A stretch of DNA of 64,000 nt, taken from Rhizobium viscosum (GTDB taxonomy: Bacteria > Pseudomonadota > Alphaproteobacteria > Rhizobiales > Rhizobiaceae). The notes under the pieces are model-generated. The model ran no database searches. It was not told where the DNA came from and saw only the letters and a program-made list of their open reading frames with translations. The stretch is taken from contig NZ_JADBEC010000001.1 in the NCBI RefSeq assembly GCF_014873945.1, forward strand, positions 930,001-994,000, written 5' to 3'. Below, one piece after another: positions 28,543 through 37,844 of the stretch (its first letter is position 1; each line of letters starts with the position of its first letter). A program made the position numbers and the translations under genes.

Positions 28543-29382
28543 TCAATCAAAGACAAGCGTGGTTTCCATGGCGCGGGCGCCGTCAACGATGAGCACTCCC
28601 CACTGCTTGCCCTTGATATCGTAATTCTTCGGTAGCTTCCCGATGGCGATATCGGCGGAATAGGCCCTGCCGTTGCGCCCCACATTCATCTGCTTGGTGA
28701 AGGCATAGCCGCTCGGCCCGGTGACGATGATTTCGGGCGTTCCATTCCCTGCTTCCGGCAGAGTAACTTTAAGCGAGAGTTGCTTCAGGTCGGATGACAT
28801 CGCGTGTGCCACGACCTCGAAATCGGCAGACGGCGCTTCGGGAAGGCGGGCAGCAGCGCTCTGAAGAATCATCTCCTCCTGCGGGCGCGACTGGGCGGCA
28901 GCGCCAAATTTCAGTGAAAGCTGCGCCTGGAAAGGAATGCAGATATCCTTGCAGATGCCGATGAAAGCGGTGGCGTCGAGAACGACCGGCCCCGCTTTCG
29001 AAGCCGTCAGCGATAATGGCAGGGTCACCGGCGTCTCATAGCCGATGTCCTCGACCTTGCCGCTGGAGATATGTTTCGGAACGGGATAGGAAATGGCGTC
29101 AAGCGTGACGCCGCTTTGCGGTGCGATGGTGATCTGCGGCGGGATGCCGTTATTGCCCGGTTCACGCCAATAGGTGATCCAGCCAGGTTTCGGCTCGATC
29201 TGCAGGCCTGCCCTTATATGGCCGGCAGCGTCCGGCGGCAGTGCCACGAGACGCATCCGGCCGCCCTCGTTCTGCACCCAGTCACTCATTTCGGCAGGCG
29301 CCGGACGCAACAATCCGAGCATGGACGCAGCCGAAATGACCGCAATTAATGGCGCGCGCACAAGCAATGAAATAACTCTCAT
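28543..29382 (-). CDS. DsbD alpha-domain (disulfide-reductase N-terminal) protein
   Basis: 279 residues from ATG 29382 (MRVISLLVRAP); a signal sequence ends near AEM at 31-33. The mature part resembles the periplasmic N-terminal domain of DsbD (GYETPVTLPLSL, GICKDICIPFQAQLSL), with the two Cys at the CKDIC position. No membrane or thioredoxin part of DsbD is present, so it is a stand-alone periplasmic domain that may exchange electrons with a CcdA-like partner elsewhere. It lies upstream of the peroxiredoxin and is divergent from yqgE. Confidence 0.86.
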   Translation of the reverse strand: MRVISLLVRAPLIAVISAASMLGLLRPAPAEMSDWVQNEGGRMRLVALPPDAAGHIRAGLQIEPKPGWITYWREPGNNGIPPQITIAPQSGVTLDAISYPVPKHISSGKVEDIGYETPVTLPLSLTASKAGPVVLDATAFIGICKDICIPFQAQLSLKFGAAAQSRPQEEMILQSAAARLPEAPSADFEVVAHAMSSDLKQLSLKVTLPEAGNGTPEIIVTGPSGYAFTKQMNVGRNGRAYSADIAIGKLPKNYDIKGKQWGVLIVDGARAMETTLVFD

Positions 29383-29523
29383 GGAACAAGGGTTTACCGA
29401 AACTTGCCAATTGCCGCCAGAAGTCCCGCCCATTTAAATCTTCATTTTCAGTTGATTGATTTGTGACATTGCCCCATGTTTCTATTGTCGGAGCCTTTGT
29501 GCGGTCTGGCGGCAGGAGGAACC

Positions 29524-30129
29524 ATGTCCCTAGCAACGCTGAAGAACAGACGGGAACGCGGATTTTTCGACGGTCAGTTTCTGATCGCCATGCCGGGCAT
29601 GGAGGATCGCAACTTCGCGCGCACAGTAATTTACATCTGCGCCCACTCGGATGCAGGGGCCATGGGCTTCGTCATCAATCGCCCGCAGAGTCTCACCTTC
29701 ACCGATGTCCTGCTGCATCTCGATATGATCAAGCAGGAAGATTCCATCGTGCTGCCGAAAGATGCACGGGAGTTTCCTATCCAGACCGGTGGGCCGGTCG
29801 AGAGCGGTCGTGGTTTCGTGTTGCATTCCGACGATTATGTCAGCGACTCCTCCATTCCCGTCAGTGACGATATCTGCCTGACGGCGACGCTCGATATCGT
29901 GCGCGCGATCTCCAAGGGCGGCGGTCCGAAGCGGGCCACCATGCTGCTCGGCTATTCCTCCTGGGGTGCGGGCCAGCTCGAAAACGAGGTGGCCTCCAAT
30001 GGCTGGCTCAATTGCGCGGCCAATGAAGAGTTGATCTTCGATCGCTGCCTCGATGACAAGTATGAGCGGGCGCTTGCCAGCATGGGTATCACGCCTGCCA
30101 TGCTTTCGGCCGAAGCCGGCCACGCCTGA
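29524..30129 (+). CDS. YqgE/AlgH family protein (UPF0301)
   Basis: 201 residues from the ATG at 29524 ([10 protein letters not shown]), which follows CAGGAGG. The family hallmarks are [49 protein letters not shown] and [15 protein letters not shown]. AlgH affects alginate and gene regulation in pseudomonads, but its molecular role is not settled. It is 142 nt from the divergent DsbD-alpha gene and followed by a stress-promoted CsbD gene. Confidence 0.92.
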   Translation: MSLATLKNRRERGFFDGQFLIAMPGMEDRNFARTVIYICAHSDAGAMGFVINRPQSLTFTDVLLHLDMIKQEDSIVLPKDAREFPIQTGGPVESGRGFVLHSDDYVSDSSIPVSDDICLTATLDIVRAISKGGGPKRATMLLGYSSWGAGQLENEVASNGWLNCAANEELIFDRCLDDKYERALASMGITPAMLSAEAGHA

Positions 30130-30141
30130 CTGCATCATTCC

Positions 30142-30166
30142 GGAACGAAACTCGTTCATTAGCGTT
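30142..30166 (+). promoter_or_regulatory. EcfG (general stress sigma factor) promoter of csbD
   Basis: GGAAC (30142-30146) and CGTT (30163-30166) are separated by exactly 16 nt, the consensus for alphaproteobacterial EcfG promoters. The csbD start at 30219 is about 45 nt below the expected transcription start. Confidence 0.75.
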
Positions 30167-30218
30167 TTCTGTCGGCAAACACGGATACTCCGTCCGTGAT
30201 CCGAGAGGAGACACACAA

Positions 30219-30410
30219 ATGGGTAGCACTGGCGACAAGATTTCCGGCAAAGTCAATGAGATGGCCGGCAAGGCGAAGAAGGCGGCCGGCAAGGCCACCG
30301 GCAACCGCGAAATGCAGGCCAAGGGTGGCATGCAGGAAGCCAAGGGCAAGGCCCAGGTCGCAAGCGGCAAGGTCAAGGACAAGCTGAAGGGCGCTGTCGA
30401 CCGGCTTTGA
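30219..30410 (+). CDS. CsbD family stress protein, 63 aa
   Basis: The ATG at 30219 follows GAGGAGA. The 63-residue product has the CsbD pattern of alternating Lys/Ala/Gly helices: KISGKVNEMAGKAKKAAGKATGN, then KGGMQEAKGKAQVASGKVKDKLKGAV. CsbD is a small general-stress protein, known in Bacillus as sigma-B dependent. The EcfG promoter upstream gives the same class of regulation here. No other gene is in the transcript. Confidence 0.88.
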   Translation: MGSTGDKISGKVNEMAGKAKKAAGKATGNREMQAKGGMQEAKGKAQVASGKVKDKLKGAVDRL

Positions 30411-30497
30411 CGCCCCATTTCATTCATATGTGCAATGCCTGTCGCATCCGTGTGCGGCGGGCATTTTCCGTCATATCCTGCCTGTAGGGGGGCTGCC

Positions 30498-31574
30498 ATG
30501 AGGCTGTTTGCCTGCGACAATTGCGATCAGATCATCCATTTCGACAACAGGCAGTGCGTGCGCTGCAACCACCGCCTCGGCTTCTTTGCGGGCGATCTTT
30601 CCATGCATGCGCTGGAATCGCGCGACGAGGCGAACTGGCAGCTGGTCTCCGATCCGGACCGGCTCGTGCAGTTCTGTGCCAATGCGGGCCTCGACATCTG
30701 CAACTGGCTGGTCGATGACGGCAATGATTTTTGCATCGCCTGCCGGCATAACCGGCTGGTGCCGAATACCGACACGCAAGACGGCATCGACCGCTGGCGC
30801 CGCATCAGCCAGGCGCAACGCCACCTCTTCTATTCGCTACTGCGCTGGAACTTGCCGCATCCCGACCGGCAGGAAGACCCGCAGGGCGGCCTCGTTTTCG
30901 ATTTCCTCGAAGACATTGTGCAGAATGACGGCAATGTCGTACCGGCGATGACCGGCCATGAGGACGGGCTGATCGCGATCCGCGCAGCGGAAGCAGACGA
31001 CGTGACCCGCGAGCAGGCCCGCACGGCGATGGATGAACCTTATCGCACGCTGCTCGGCCATTTCCGTCACGAGACCGGACACTTCGTCTGGAACAAGCTG
31101 GTCCGCGACCGCAATGGGTTCGACGAATTCCGCGCAGTCTTCGGCAATGAGCAACAGGACTATGGCGCCGCACTACAGGATCGTTATGCCAATGGGCCAG
31201 TTGCAGGCTGGCAAGAGAACTTCATCAGCGCCTATGCCTCCGTCCACCCCTGGGAAGATTTCGCAGAATGCTTCGCGCACTACCTGCACATCGTCGATAC
31301 GCTGGAAACGGCGCGTAGCTTCGGCATCGCGATCGATCCGCGCGGGCATGAAGAGATCGCTGGTGAGGTGGATTTCAATCCCTATCGAGCGCAAAGCGCC
31401 GAACAGCTCGTCGGCGCCTGGGTGCCACTCAGCCTTGCGATCAACGCGATCCAGCGCAGCATGGGACAGCCGGATTCCTATCCCTTCGTGCTGTCTCCGC
31501 CTGTCGTGACGAAGCTGGAATATATGCACCGGCTGATACAGAACGCGGCCGTGGAGCAGCAGCAGGCGGATTGA
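30498..31574 (+). CDS. Putative zinc-binding metallopeptidase with zinc ribbon
   Basis: 358 residues from the ATG at 30498, after GGGGGG. An N-terminal zinc ribbon has C6, C9, C20 and C23; a second Cys set is at C60, C68, C79 and C82. The catalytic motif HETGH is at 191-195, followed by the likely third ligand in HPWEDFAECFAHYLH near 245-260. This matches the 'putative zinc-binding metallopeptidase' family (Peptidase_Mx). No signal peptide is seen, so it is probably cytoplasmic. Substrate unknown. It abuts the 3' end of rnhA without a gap. Confidence 0.88.
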   Translation: MRLFACDNCDQIIHFDNRQCVRCNHRLGFFAGDLSMHALESRDEANWQLVSDPDRLVQFCANAGLDICNWLVDDGNDFCIACRHNRLVPNTDTQDGIDRWRRISQAQRHLFYSLLRWNLPHPDRQEDPQGGLVFDFLEDIVQNDGNVVPAMTGHEDGLIAIRAAEADDVTREQARTAMDEPYRTLLGHFRHETGHFVWNKLVRDRNGFDEFRAVFGNEQQDYGAALQDRYANGPVAGWQENFISAYASVHPWEDFAECFAHYLHIVDTLETARSFGIAIDPRGHEEIAGEVDFNPYRAQSAEQLVGAWVPLSLAINAIQRSMGQPDSYPFVLSPPVVTKLEYMHRLIQNAAVEQQQAD

Positions 31575-32027
31575 TCAGCCTGCCTTCTTGCTCTTCTTGA
31601 ACGGCTCCATACCCTTGCGGGCGAGTTCATCAGCACGTTCATTTTCAGGATGGCCGGCGTGACCCTTGACCCAATGGAGGGTTACCTTGTGCCGGTTGCG
31701 GGCCTCTTCCAGCGCCTGCCAGAGTTCGGCATTCTTCACCGGCTTATTGTCCGAGGTTCTCCAGCCGTTTTTCTTCCAGCCGAATATCCACTTGGATATG
31801 CCGTCTTTCACATAGGCGCTGTCAGTATAGAGATCGACCTCGCAGGGCTCCTTCAGGGCAGTCAGTGCGGAAATGGCAGCCAGGAGTTCCATGCGGTTGT
31901 TGGTGGTTTCAGCCTCGCCGCCGGAGAGTTCCCTTTCGACCTCGCCGTAGCGCAGCACAGCGCCCCACCCGCCGGGGCCGGGATTGCCGGAGCATGCCCC
32001 GTCGGTAAAGATATCGATGTGCTTCAT
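31575..32027 (-). CDS. rnhA: Ribonuclease HI
   Basis: 150 residues. The catalytic carboxylates are D9 (FTDGACSGN), E47 (NNRMELLA), D69 (YTDSAYV) and D133 (ERADELA), so the enzyme is intact. It cleaves RNA in RNA:DNA hybrids during replication. The start at 32027 overlaps the thrB stop by 4 nt (ATGA), so it is translationally coupled to thrB. The C-terminus is Lys-rich (KKSKKAG). Confidence 0.95.
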   Translation of the reverse strand: MKHIDIFTDGACSGNPGPGGWGAVLRYGEVERELSGGEAETTNNRMELLAAISALTALKEPCEVDLYTDSAYVKDGISKWIFGWKKNGWRTSDNKPVKNAELWQALEEARNRHKVTLHWVKGHAGHPENERADELARKGMEPFKKSKKAG

Positions 32028-32989
32028 AGGCTCAGTCCATATTCGACGGGCGAGGAAATCTGGCGGTGGAAGCGCAGCTTGCGCAGATATTCCAGCGGAT
32101 CCTTCTTGGTGACCATCGCACCCTCGGGCGTCGTCAGCCAGTCGTAAAGACGGGTCAGGAAGAAGCGCAGCGCCGAGCCACGGGAAAGAACCGGCAGAGC
32201 TTTGATCTCCGCCTCGCTCAATGGCCGTACGCTCTGGTACCCTTCCAGCATCTGCATGCCCTTGGTGATGTTGTAGGCGCCGTCCTTCTCGAAGCACCAG
32301 GCATTGAGGCAGATCGAGACGTCATAGGCGAGCAGATCATTACAGGCGAAATAGAAATCGATGAGGCCCGAGAGCTCGTCACCGAGGAAGAAGACGTTGT
32401 CGGGGAAAAGATCGGCGTGGATGACGCCATCAGGCAAATCCTTCGGCCAATGGGCCCGCAGGAAATTGAGCTCGCTGCGGATCTCGTTCTGCAGCCCAGG
32501 CTCGACTTCATCGGCGCGTGCTTCCGACTTGTCCCACAGCACCTGCCAGCCTTCCAGCGACAAGGCATTTGGCCGCGTCAGTGCAAAACCTTCGCCAGCA
32601 ACATGCATCTGCGCCAGCGCCTTGCCGACTTCGCGGCAGTGTTTGGCCTCCGGCTTTCTGAGCCACATGCCTTCCAGAAAGGATATAAGGGCGGCGGGAC
32701 GGCCCGACAGCGTGCCGAGCAGCGCGCCGTCCTTGCGCGGCAGCGGCAGCGGGCAGGACAGGCCGCCGGCTGACAGATGCTGCATCAGGCCGAGGAAGAA
32801 AGGCAGATCGCTCTTTTCCACCCGCTTTTCGTAGAGTGTCAGGATGAGCGGCGCCTTGGATGTGTGCAGCAGGAAATTGGAATTCTCCACGCCTTCCGCG
32901 ATGCCCTTGTAGGAGAGCAGCGTACCGGCATCATATTCGGTGAGAAACCATCTCAGATCGTCTTCGGCGATATCGGTATAAACTGCCAA
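32024..32989 (-). CDS. thrB: Homoserine kinase, APH-fold type
   Basis: 321 residues of the aminoglycoside-phosphotransferase-like ThrB group found in alphaproteobacteria and pseudomonads, not the GHMP type. The catalytic loop is [13 protein letters not shown] and the metal motif [10 protein letters not shown]. It makes O-phosphohomoserine, the substrate of ThrC (gene at 18423-19823). It lies between ispH (70-nt gap) and rnhA (4-nt overlap), the usual rhizobial order. Confidence 0.93.
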   Translation of the reverse strand: MAVYTDIAEDDLRWFLTEYDAGTLLSYKGIAEGVENSNFLLHTSKAPLILTLYEKRVEKSDLPFFLGLMQHLSAGGLSCPLPLPRKDGALLGTLSGRPAALISFLEGMWLRKPEAKHCREVGKALAQMHVAGEGFALTRPNALSLEGWQVLWDKSEARADEVEPGLQNEIRSELNFLRAHWPKDLPDGVIHADLFPDNVFFLGDELSGLIDFYFACNDLLAYDVSICLNAWCFEKDGAYNITKGMQMLEGYQSVRPLSEAEIKALPVLSRGSALRFFLTRLYDWLTTPEGAMVTKKDPLEYLRKLRFHRQISSPVEYGLSL

Positions 32990-33059
32990 GGTGGGTATCT
33001 CACTGTAGAAGCGGTGTCATCAGGTAGGCGGGACAGAGCGGGTGGCCACCCTCGCCTCC

Positions 33060-34064
33060 TTATTCTCCATTCACGAATGCCATGTCAGCCGTCGTCAATT
33101 CAAGGCTGCGCAGTTCGCGATTGACGAGGAAATGCTCGTTTTCCTGCACGGTTTCGGCAAGCTCGACGCGGGCATCGAAGCGGGTGCGGAAGGCCTCGAT
33201 GATCTCGTTGACGATCACTTCCGGGGCGGAAGCGCCGGCGGACAGTCCGAGCGTGGCAATCGGGCCGATCTCATCCCAGTCGAGCTCGGAAGCCCGCTGC
33301 ACGAGGATCGACTTCTTCGCCCCTGCGCGGAGCGCCACTTCGACGAGCCGCTTGGAATTGGACGAATTCGGCGCGCCGACAATGATGAAAAGATCGCAGC
33401 CGGGGGCCGCTTCCTTCACCACTTCCTGGCGGTTGGTCGTGGCATAGCAGATGGAATCGGCAGCCGGTGCCTGCAGCTTGGGGAAACGCTCTTCCAGCCG
33501 TTTGATGACGCCGGCGGTATCGTCGACCGAAAGCGTCGTCTGCGTGACATAGCCGAGATTATCGGGATCATCAGGCTGATAAACGTCCGCATCCTCGACA
33601 GTTTCGATGAGCGAAACAGTGCCTTCGGGCAACTGACCCATGGTGCCGATCACTTCGGGATGACCGGCGTGGCCGATCAGGACGACATGGCGGCCGAGGC
33701 GATTATGGCGCATCGCCTGCTTGTGGACCTTGGAGACCAGCGGACAGGTTGCGTCGAGATAGAAGAGGTTGCGGGCATTCGCATCCTCGGGCACGGATTT
33801 CGGCACGCCATGGGCGGAAAAGACGACCGGCTGGGCACGGTGTTCCGCCGGGATCTCGTCAAGCTCCTCAACGAAGACAGCTCCCTTGGCTTCCAAACCT
33901 TCCACGACATAGCGGTTATGGACGATCTCGTGGCGGACATATACAGGCGCGCCGTAAGCCTTCAGTGCCAGCACAACGATCTGGATCGCCCGATCGACGC
34001 CAGCGCAGAAGCCGCGCGGACCGCAGAGCCTGATCGTCAACGGAGGTTTTGCCGCAATGTTCAT
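33060..34064 (-). CDS. ispH: 4-Hydroxy-3-methylbut-2-enyl diphosphate reductase
   Basis: 334 residues. IspH uses a [4Fe-4S] cluster to make IPP and DMAPP in the last step of the MEP pathway. The cluster Cys are seen at C20 ([10 protein letters not shown]), in [10 protein letters not shown] near 109, and in [10 protein letters not shown] near 204. The substrate motif HGVPKSV and the SSNSKRLVE segment are present. It follows SURF1 with a 61-nt gap that contains a 13-bp palindrome at 34097-34109. Confidence 0.95.
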   Translation of the reverse strand: MNIAAKPPLTIRLCGPRGFCAGVDRAIQIVVLALKAYGAPVYVRHEIVHNRYVVEGLEAKGAVFVEELDEIPAEHRAQPVVFSAHGVPKSVPEDANARNLFYLDATCPLVSKVHKQAMRHNRLGRHVVLIGHAGHPEVIGTMGQLPEGTVSLIETVEDADVYQPDDPDNLGYVTQTTLSVDDTAGVIKRLEERFPKLQAPAADSICYATTNRQEVVKEAAPGCDLFIIVGAPNSSNSKRLVEVALRAGAKKSILVQRASELDWDEIGPIATLGLSAGASAPEVIVNEIIEAFRTRFDARVELAETVQENEHFLVNRELRSLELTTADMAFVNGE

Positions 34065-34096
34065 AACATACCCAGGTTAAGCTTCAGGGACCTCTA

Positions 34097-34109
34097 ACCC
34101 AATATGGGT
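34097..34109. promoter_or_regulatory. Palindrome upstream of ispH
   Basis: The sequence ACCCAATATGGGT is a perfect 13-bp palindrome in the 61-nt gap between SURF1 and ispH. It could be a regulator site or a weak hairpin; no family consensus is recognised. Confidence 0.3.
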
Positions 34110-34125
34110 CGGAATTGAAGCGATA

Positions 34126-34878
34126 CTATTGCGCTGCACCCTTGCGGGGACGAAACCAGGAGATGGCAACGACAACGAGAAGCACCGCAGCCAGCCCGTA
34201 CCAGGTGAAAGCATATTGCAGATGGTCGTTCGGCAGATCGACCTGCGTGACACCGCCGATCGGAAAGCCCGCCGGGTTGGGCGTGGAATCGGCGTCGACG
34301 AAGAAGGGCACGACGCTACCCTTGTCGAGGTCGACACTCGAGGCCATCACGTCGAGATCTTTCCAGTAGAAGATGTTCTTCGCCACGTCATTGTCGGGCA
34401 CAAGCGAGGAGGGTTTGCCGGGGAGTTTGGCGCGCGCGAGGCCGGTTACGGTCTGCTGACCGGTCAACTGGCCCTGCATGCGCATTTCCGGCTCCTTGTT
34501 CTCATAGGGAACGAAGCCTCTGTTGACGAAGAGGTAGCGCCCGTCCGCAAGCTGCAGCGGCGTGTAGATGTAATAACCGGTCTGGCCGCGCCAGGTGGCG
34601 AAGAAGTGGCGCTCCTTGTTGTTGATATAGCGGCCGGTGGCGGTGACCGTGCGGTATTCGATATCGCCGCCCTGAGCAGCCATGGTCTCGATATCGGCAA
34701 GTGGAACCGGGGCCGCGGCTCGGCGCTCTGCGATATCGGCGAGCAGGCCTTCCTTCCAGTGAAGACGTTCCACCTGCCAGGTGCCGAGCGAAATCAGGAT
34801 GGCGAGAGCGATGAGAACCGTTATGCCGGTCAAGACCGGCAGCTTGCGGCGCGGGGCCGGACTCTCGATGTCAGTCAC
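34126..34878 (-). CDS. SURF1 family cytochrome c oxidase assembly protein
   Basis: 250 residues with two membrane helices, near residues 17-37 and 226-244, and a periplasmic domain between them. SURF1 signatures are GTWQVERLHWKEGLL, TGRYINNKERHFFA and LFVNRGFVPYENK. The protein helps insert heme a3 into CoxA. Its start overlaps the stop of the DUF983 gene by 8 nt, so both are in the cox assembly operon. Confidence 0.93.
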   Translation of the reverse strand: MTDIESPAPRRKLPVLTGITVLIALAILISLGTWQVERLHWKEGLLADIAERRAAAPVPLADIETMAAQGGDIEYRTVTATGRYINNKERHFFATWRGQTGYYIYTPLQLADGRYLFVNRGFVPYENKEPEMRMQGQLTGQQTVTGLARAKLPGKPSSLVPDNDVAKNIFYWKDLDVMASSVDLDKGSVVPFFVDADSTPNPAGFPIGGVTQVDLPNDHLQYAFTWYGLAAVLLVVVAISWFRPRKGAAQ

Positions 34879-35251
34879 TCAAGCGTCCCTCGCGGGCATT
34901 GTGGCGATATTGCATGGCGATGAGGATGCCCTTGCACCAGCGCAGCGCCAGCAGCGAGAGTATGATTGTGAGCGGGGCAAAGAGCAGAATATGAACCCAG
35001 ATCGGCGGGGCATAATTGACCTGCAGCCAGAGCACCGAACCGATGATGATGAAGCCGACGATGAGGATGACGAAAACGGCGGGCCCATCGCCTGCATCGG
35101 CGAAGGAATAATCCAGCCCGCAGGCGGCGCAGTTCGGTTTCAGGCCGAGCACGCCATCGAAGAGCTGCCCATGACCGCAGCGCGGGCAGCATCCCTTGAT
35201 GCCGGTCTTGACCGGATCGACCGGCGGAAATTGCGCGCTATCTTCGTTCAT
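34871..35251 (-). CDS. DUF983 membrane protein of the cox operon
   Basis: 126 residues from the ATG at 35251, after GGAGATC; an upstream ATG at 35263 adds four residues. A zinc-ribbon-like N-terminus has CCPRCGHG and CAACG, followed by two membrane helices (about 57-80 and 87-106). DUF983 genes commonly lie between coxC and SURF1, suggesting a part in oxidase assembly. Here the usual neighbour coxC is 1.05 kb away, across a foreign-looking gene on the other strand. Confidence 0.88.
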   Translation of the reverse strand: MNEDSAQFPPVDPVKTGIKGCCPRCGHGQLFDGVLGLKPNCAACGLDYSFADAGDGPAVFVILIVGFIIIGSVLWLQVNYAPPIWVHILLFAPLTIILSLLALRWCKGILIAMQYRHNAREGRLSD

Positions 35252-35345
35252 ATCGATCTCCATGCAGGCGGCTTTTTGTCGTCTGCCTTAACTCTCCCAT
35301 AAAGTATTCGCATCCCGAATGGAAATGCCTGCGCGGTTTCGCCCG

Positions 35346-35443
35346 CTGCATAATTCCTCAAATCGGATTCGATTTAAAGAATTATGCAGCAATTCAAAGT
35401 GTTACAGCGTCCTTTGCTCGTCCGGAAGGACGTGCGGCGCTGT
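35346..35443. repeat. Intergenic palindromic repeat, left of the inserted kinase gene
   Basis: Two adjacent hairpins: an 11-bp stem (35346-35356 with 35379-35389) and a second stem with ACAGCG (35404-35409) and CGCTGT (35438-35443). I recognise this as another element that recurs between genes in Rhizobium chromosomes. It is not an ORF. Confidence 0.75.
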
Positions 35444-35475
35444 AATGATTCGCGCCAAACAGAAGAAGAAGACTG

Positions 35476-36117
35476 ATGACCAACGATAGCCATGCCGGAC
35501 AGATCATTATCCTGAACGGCGCGCCGCGAAGCGGCAAATCCAGCATTGCGCGCGCAATCCAGGAAGAATTCGAGGGGCCGTGGATCAACCTCGGCGTCGA
35601 CACCTATAATGCCATGACGCCGAAGCGCTACTTGCCCGGTATCGGATTGAGGCCCGGCGGAGAACGGCCGGATCTCGAAGAACTCGTGCCGTTCCTCTAT
35701 GCGGCGCTTTATGAATCGATCGCCATCCATGCCGGATTGGGGCTCAACGTCGTCTCCGACCTCGGCCACCATGACAGCTACTCACAGCCACTCGGCATCC
35801 TCGGCGACTGCGCCAGACGACTGGACGGTTTTCCCGTGCTGTTCGTTGGCGTCAAATGTCCGATCGAGGCGATCATGCAGCGGCGGGAAATCGCAGAGGA
35901 AGGGCGTGAGACCCTCTACCTGCGCGCCACCGGCGAGACACCCGTGCCGGAACCAGTGCAGCGCTGGCAGGACGAGGTTCATCGTCCCGGCCTCTACGAC
36001 ATGGAGGTCGATACATCGGTACTGACCGCGCTCGAATGCGCTGAGGCGATCCGCCATCAGCTGGATCTCGGCATTCCCGAGCCTTCGGCCTTCGAGAGGC
36101 TGGCTGGTCAACGGTAG
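35476..36117 (+). CDS. Chloramphenicol-phosphotransferase-like P-loop kinase
   Basis: 213 residues. The P-loop GAPRSGKSS is at 15-23. The family features are ILNGAPRSGKSSIARAIQ, INLGVDTYN, VSDLGHHDSY, VLFVGVKCP and EEVHRPGLYD-like regions, which resemble CPT enzymes from Streptomyces that phosphorylate chloramphenicol. Whether this one acts on the antibiotic is not shown. It is encoded on the strand opposite to the cox genes, between coxC and DUF983, and both sides carry repeats, so it looks like an insertion into a conserved operon. Confidence 0.88.
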   Translation: MTNDSHAGQIIILNGAPRSGKSSIARAIQEEFEGPWINLGVDTYNAMTPKRYLPGIGLRPGGERPDLEELVPFLYAALYESIAIHAGLGLNVVSDLGHHDSYSQPLGILGDCARRLDGFPVLFVGVKCPIEAIMQRREIAEEGRETLYLRATGETPVPEPVQRWQDEVHRPGLYDMEVDTSVLTALECAEAIRHQLDLGIPEPSAFERLAGQR

Positions 36118-36131
36118 GATGACGAGCCAGA

Positions 36132-36235
36132 GCAATTCCAGCAAAAGTGTGCAGCGGTCTTGCGTCCGGAATTGCGTGAAAACAGGGAGATAGAGCGTTT
36201 TCGTGTTTCGAGGAACGACGGAGATGCTCTATCTC
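36132..36235. repeat. Intergenic palindromic repeat, right of the inserted kinase gene
   Basis: GCAATTCC (36132-36139) pairs with GGAATTGC (36168-36175), and GAGATAGAGC (36187-36196) pairs perfectly with GCTCTATCTC (36226-36235). This is a familiar rhizobial repeat and differs in sequence from the one at 35346-35443. Confidence 0.75.
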
Positions 36236-36244
36236 TGAGACAAA

Positions 36245-36273
36245 GAAAAAGGCGGGGGCCAGTGGCACCCGCC
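36245..36273 (-). terminator. Rho-independent terminator after coxC
   Basis: GGCGGG (36251-36256) pairs with CCCGCC (36268-36273), followed on the minus strand by a T-run (36250-36245). It begins 26 nt below the coxC stop, so the main cox transcript ends here and DUF983, SURF1 and the following genes need another promoter. Confidence 0.75.
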
Positions 36274-36298
36274 TTTTCTGATTTCAATTCGGCCTCGA

Positions 36299-37177
36299 TC
36301 AGCCTGCAGCGACCGGAGCTCCCCAGCCGCCCCAGACGTAGATACAGAAGAACAGGAACAGCCAGACGACGTCGACGAAGTGCCAGTACCAGGCAGCCGC
36401 CTCGAAGCCGAAGTGCTGCTTCGGCGTAAAGTCGCCGCGCAACGCACGAAGGAGGCAGACCAGCAGGAAGATGGTGCCGACCAGAACGTGGAAGCCGTGG
36501 AAACCGGTGGCCATGAAGAAGGTCGCGCCGTAGATCGAGTTGCGGAACTCGAACGGAGCATGAGCATATTCATAGGCCTGGACGGAGGAGAAGAGCACGC
36601 CAAGCAGGACCGTCAGCGTCAGACCCTGGATAAGGCCCTTGCGGTCGTTATGCAGCAGAGCGTGGTGCGCCCAGGTCACCGTCGTGCCAGAGAGCAGCAG
36701 GATGACGGTATTGTAGATCGGCAGGTGCCAGGGATCGAGAACCTCGATGCCCTTCGGCGGCCAGACACCGCCGGTATAGGCAAGGCGCGAAGCCTGGATG
36801 GCTTCGTGCGGAAAGAGGCTGGCGTCGAAATAGGCCCAGAACCAGGCGACGAAGAACATCACTTCCGAAGCGATGAACATGATCATGCCGTAGCGCAGGT
36901 GCAGCGACACGACGCGTGTATGAGCACCCTCATGGGCCTCCTTCACGGTGTCGGACCACCAGCCGTACATGACGTAGAAAACGACAGCCAGCCCGATGAA
37001 GAAGAGCCACGGATGGGCCCATTCGATACCGAAAACGTGCAGCGAGCCGCCGTTCAGGTAGCGCATGTAGCCGACGCCGCCAAAGGCCATCAGGAATGCG
37101 CCGAGCGAGGCCAGTATCGGCCATGGGCTCGGAGCTATGATGTGATAGTCGTGATTCTTCTGATGAGCATCGGCCAT
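36299..37177 (-). CDS. coxC: Cytochrome c oxidase subunit III
   Basis: 292 residues from MADAHQKNHDYH, preceded by GGGG; upstream codons are poor. The seven membrane helices and the subunit III signature (EVMFFVAWFWAYFDASLFP, WAHHALLHNDR, GFHGFHVLVGTIFLL) are seen. This subunit stabilises the aa3 oxidase and proton uptake. It is the last cox gene before the terminator and follows ctaG by 57 nt. Confidence 0.95.
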   Translation of the reverse strand: MADAHQKNHDYHIIAPSPWPILASLGAFLMAFGGVGYMRYLNGGSLHVFGIEWAHPWLFFIGLAVVFYVMYGWWSDTVKEAHEGAHTRVVSLHLRYGMIMFIASEVMFFVAWFWAYFDASLFPHEAIQASRLAYTGGVWPPKGIEVLDPWHLPIYNTVILLLSGTTVTWAHHALLHNDRKGLIQGLTLTVLLGVLFSSVQAYEYAHAPFEFRNSIYGATFFMATGFHGFHVLVGTIFLLVCLLRALRGDFTPKQHFGFEAAAWYWHFVDVVWLFLFFCIYVWGGWGAPVAAG

Positions 37178-37234
37178 GTCAGATCCCCGGTGTCTTCCTT
37201 CTCCGCTTCCGGCACCGCCGGAAACACTCCTCAA

Positions 37235-37840
37235 TCAAAGTTTCTTTTCAGTCTTTTCCGTTCCACCTTCATTCGAAGCCACCGGCTTCGGACCCTCTTT
37301 GGGATAGAACGTATACGAAAGCGTGACCGTGCGAATGCTTTTCGATTCCGCGGCCTTGGTAATTTCCGGATCGATGTAGAACACGACCGGCATTTCAAGC
37401 TTTTCGCCCGGTTTCAGGTCCGTTTCATTAAAGCAGAAACATTGCACCTTGTTGAAATAGGCGCCCGCCTCGCCCGGCGTCACGTTGAAGATCGCCTGGC
37501 CGCGCTGGGTTTCGTTGGAACGGTTTTCGGCGATGAAATTGACCTGGATAGTCTCGCCGATCTTCGGATTGACCTCGCGCTCGACCGGCTTGAATTCCCA
37601 CTGCAGGCCGGGAGCGACGTTCGCATCGAAGGTGACGCGCATCGTGCGGTCGAGAATGACGCTCGAAACCTGATCAACACGCTGCGTGGTGCCGTTATAG
37701 CCGGTCACCTGGCAGAAAAGGCGATAGAGCGGCACGGCCGCATAGCTCGCCGCACCCATGCCGACGACGAAGCTTAGGCACATGAAGACGACGGCAGCAT
37801 TGTTGCGCGGCTTCTTCGGTGCGTTGACGGCGTCGCTCAT
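37235..37840 (-). CDS. ctaG: Cytochrome c oxidase assembly protein CtaG (Cox11)
   Basis: 201 residues from ATG 37840. A single N-terminal membrane helix (about 20-40) is followed by an Ig-like periplasmic domain with the copper-binding Cys in [12 protein letters not shown]. CtaG delivers copper to the CuB site of subunit I. The start lies 4 nt after the stop of the small cox gene. The C-terminal tail is hydrophilic ([10 protein letters not shown]). Confidence 0.93.
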   Translation of the reverse strand: MSDAVNAPKKPRNNAAVVFMCLSFVVGMGAASYAAVPLYRLFCQVTGYNGTTQRVDQVSSVILDRTMRVTFDANVAPGLQWEFKPVEREVNPKIGETIQVNFIAENRSNETQRGQAIFNVTPGEAGAYFNKVQCFCFNETDLKPGEKLEMPVVFYIDPEITKAAESKSIRTVTLSYTFYPKEGPKPVASNEGGTEKTEKKL

Positions 37841-37844
37841 CCCA

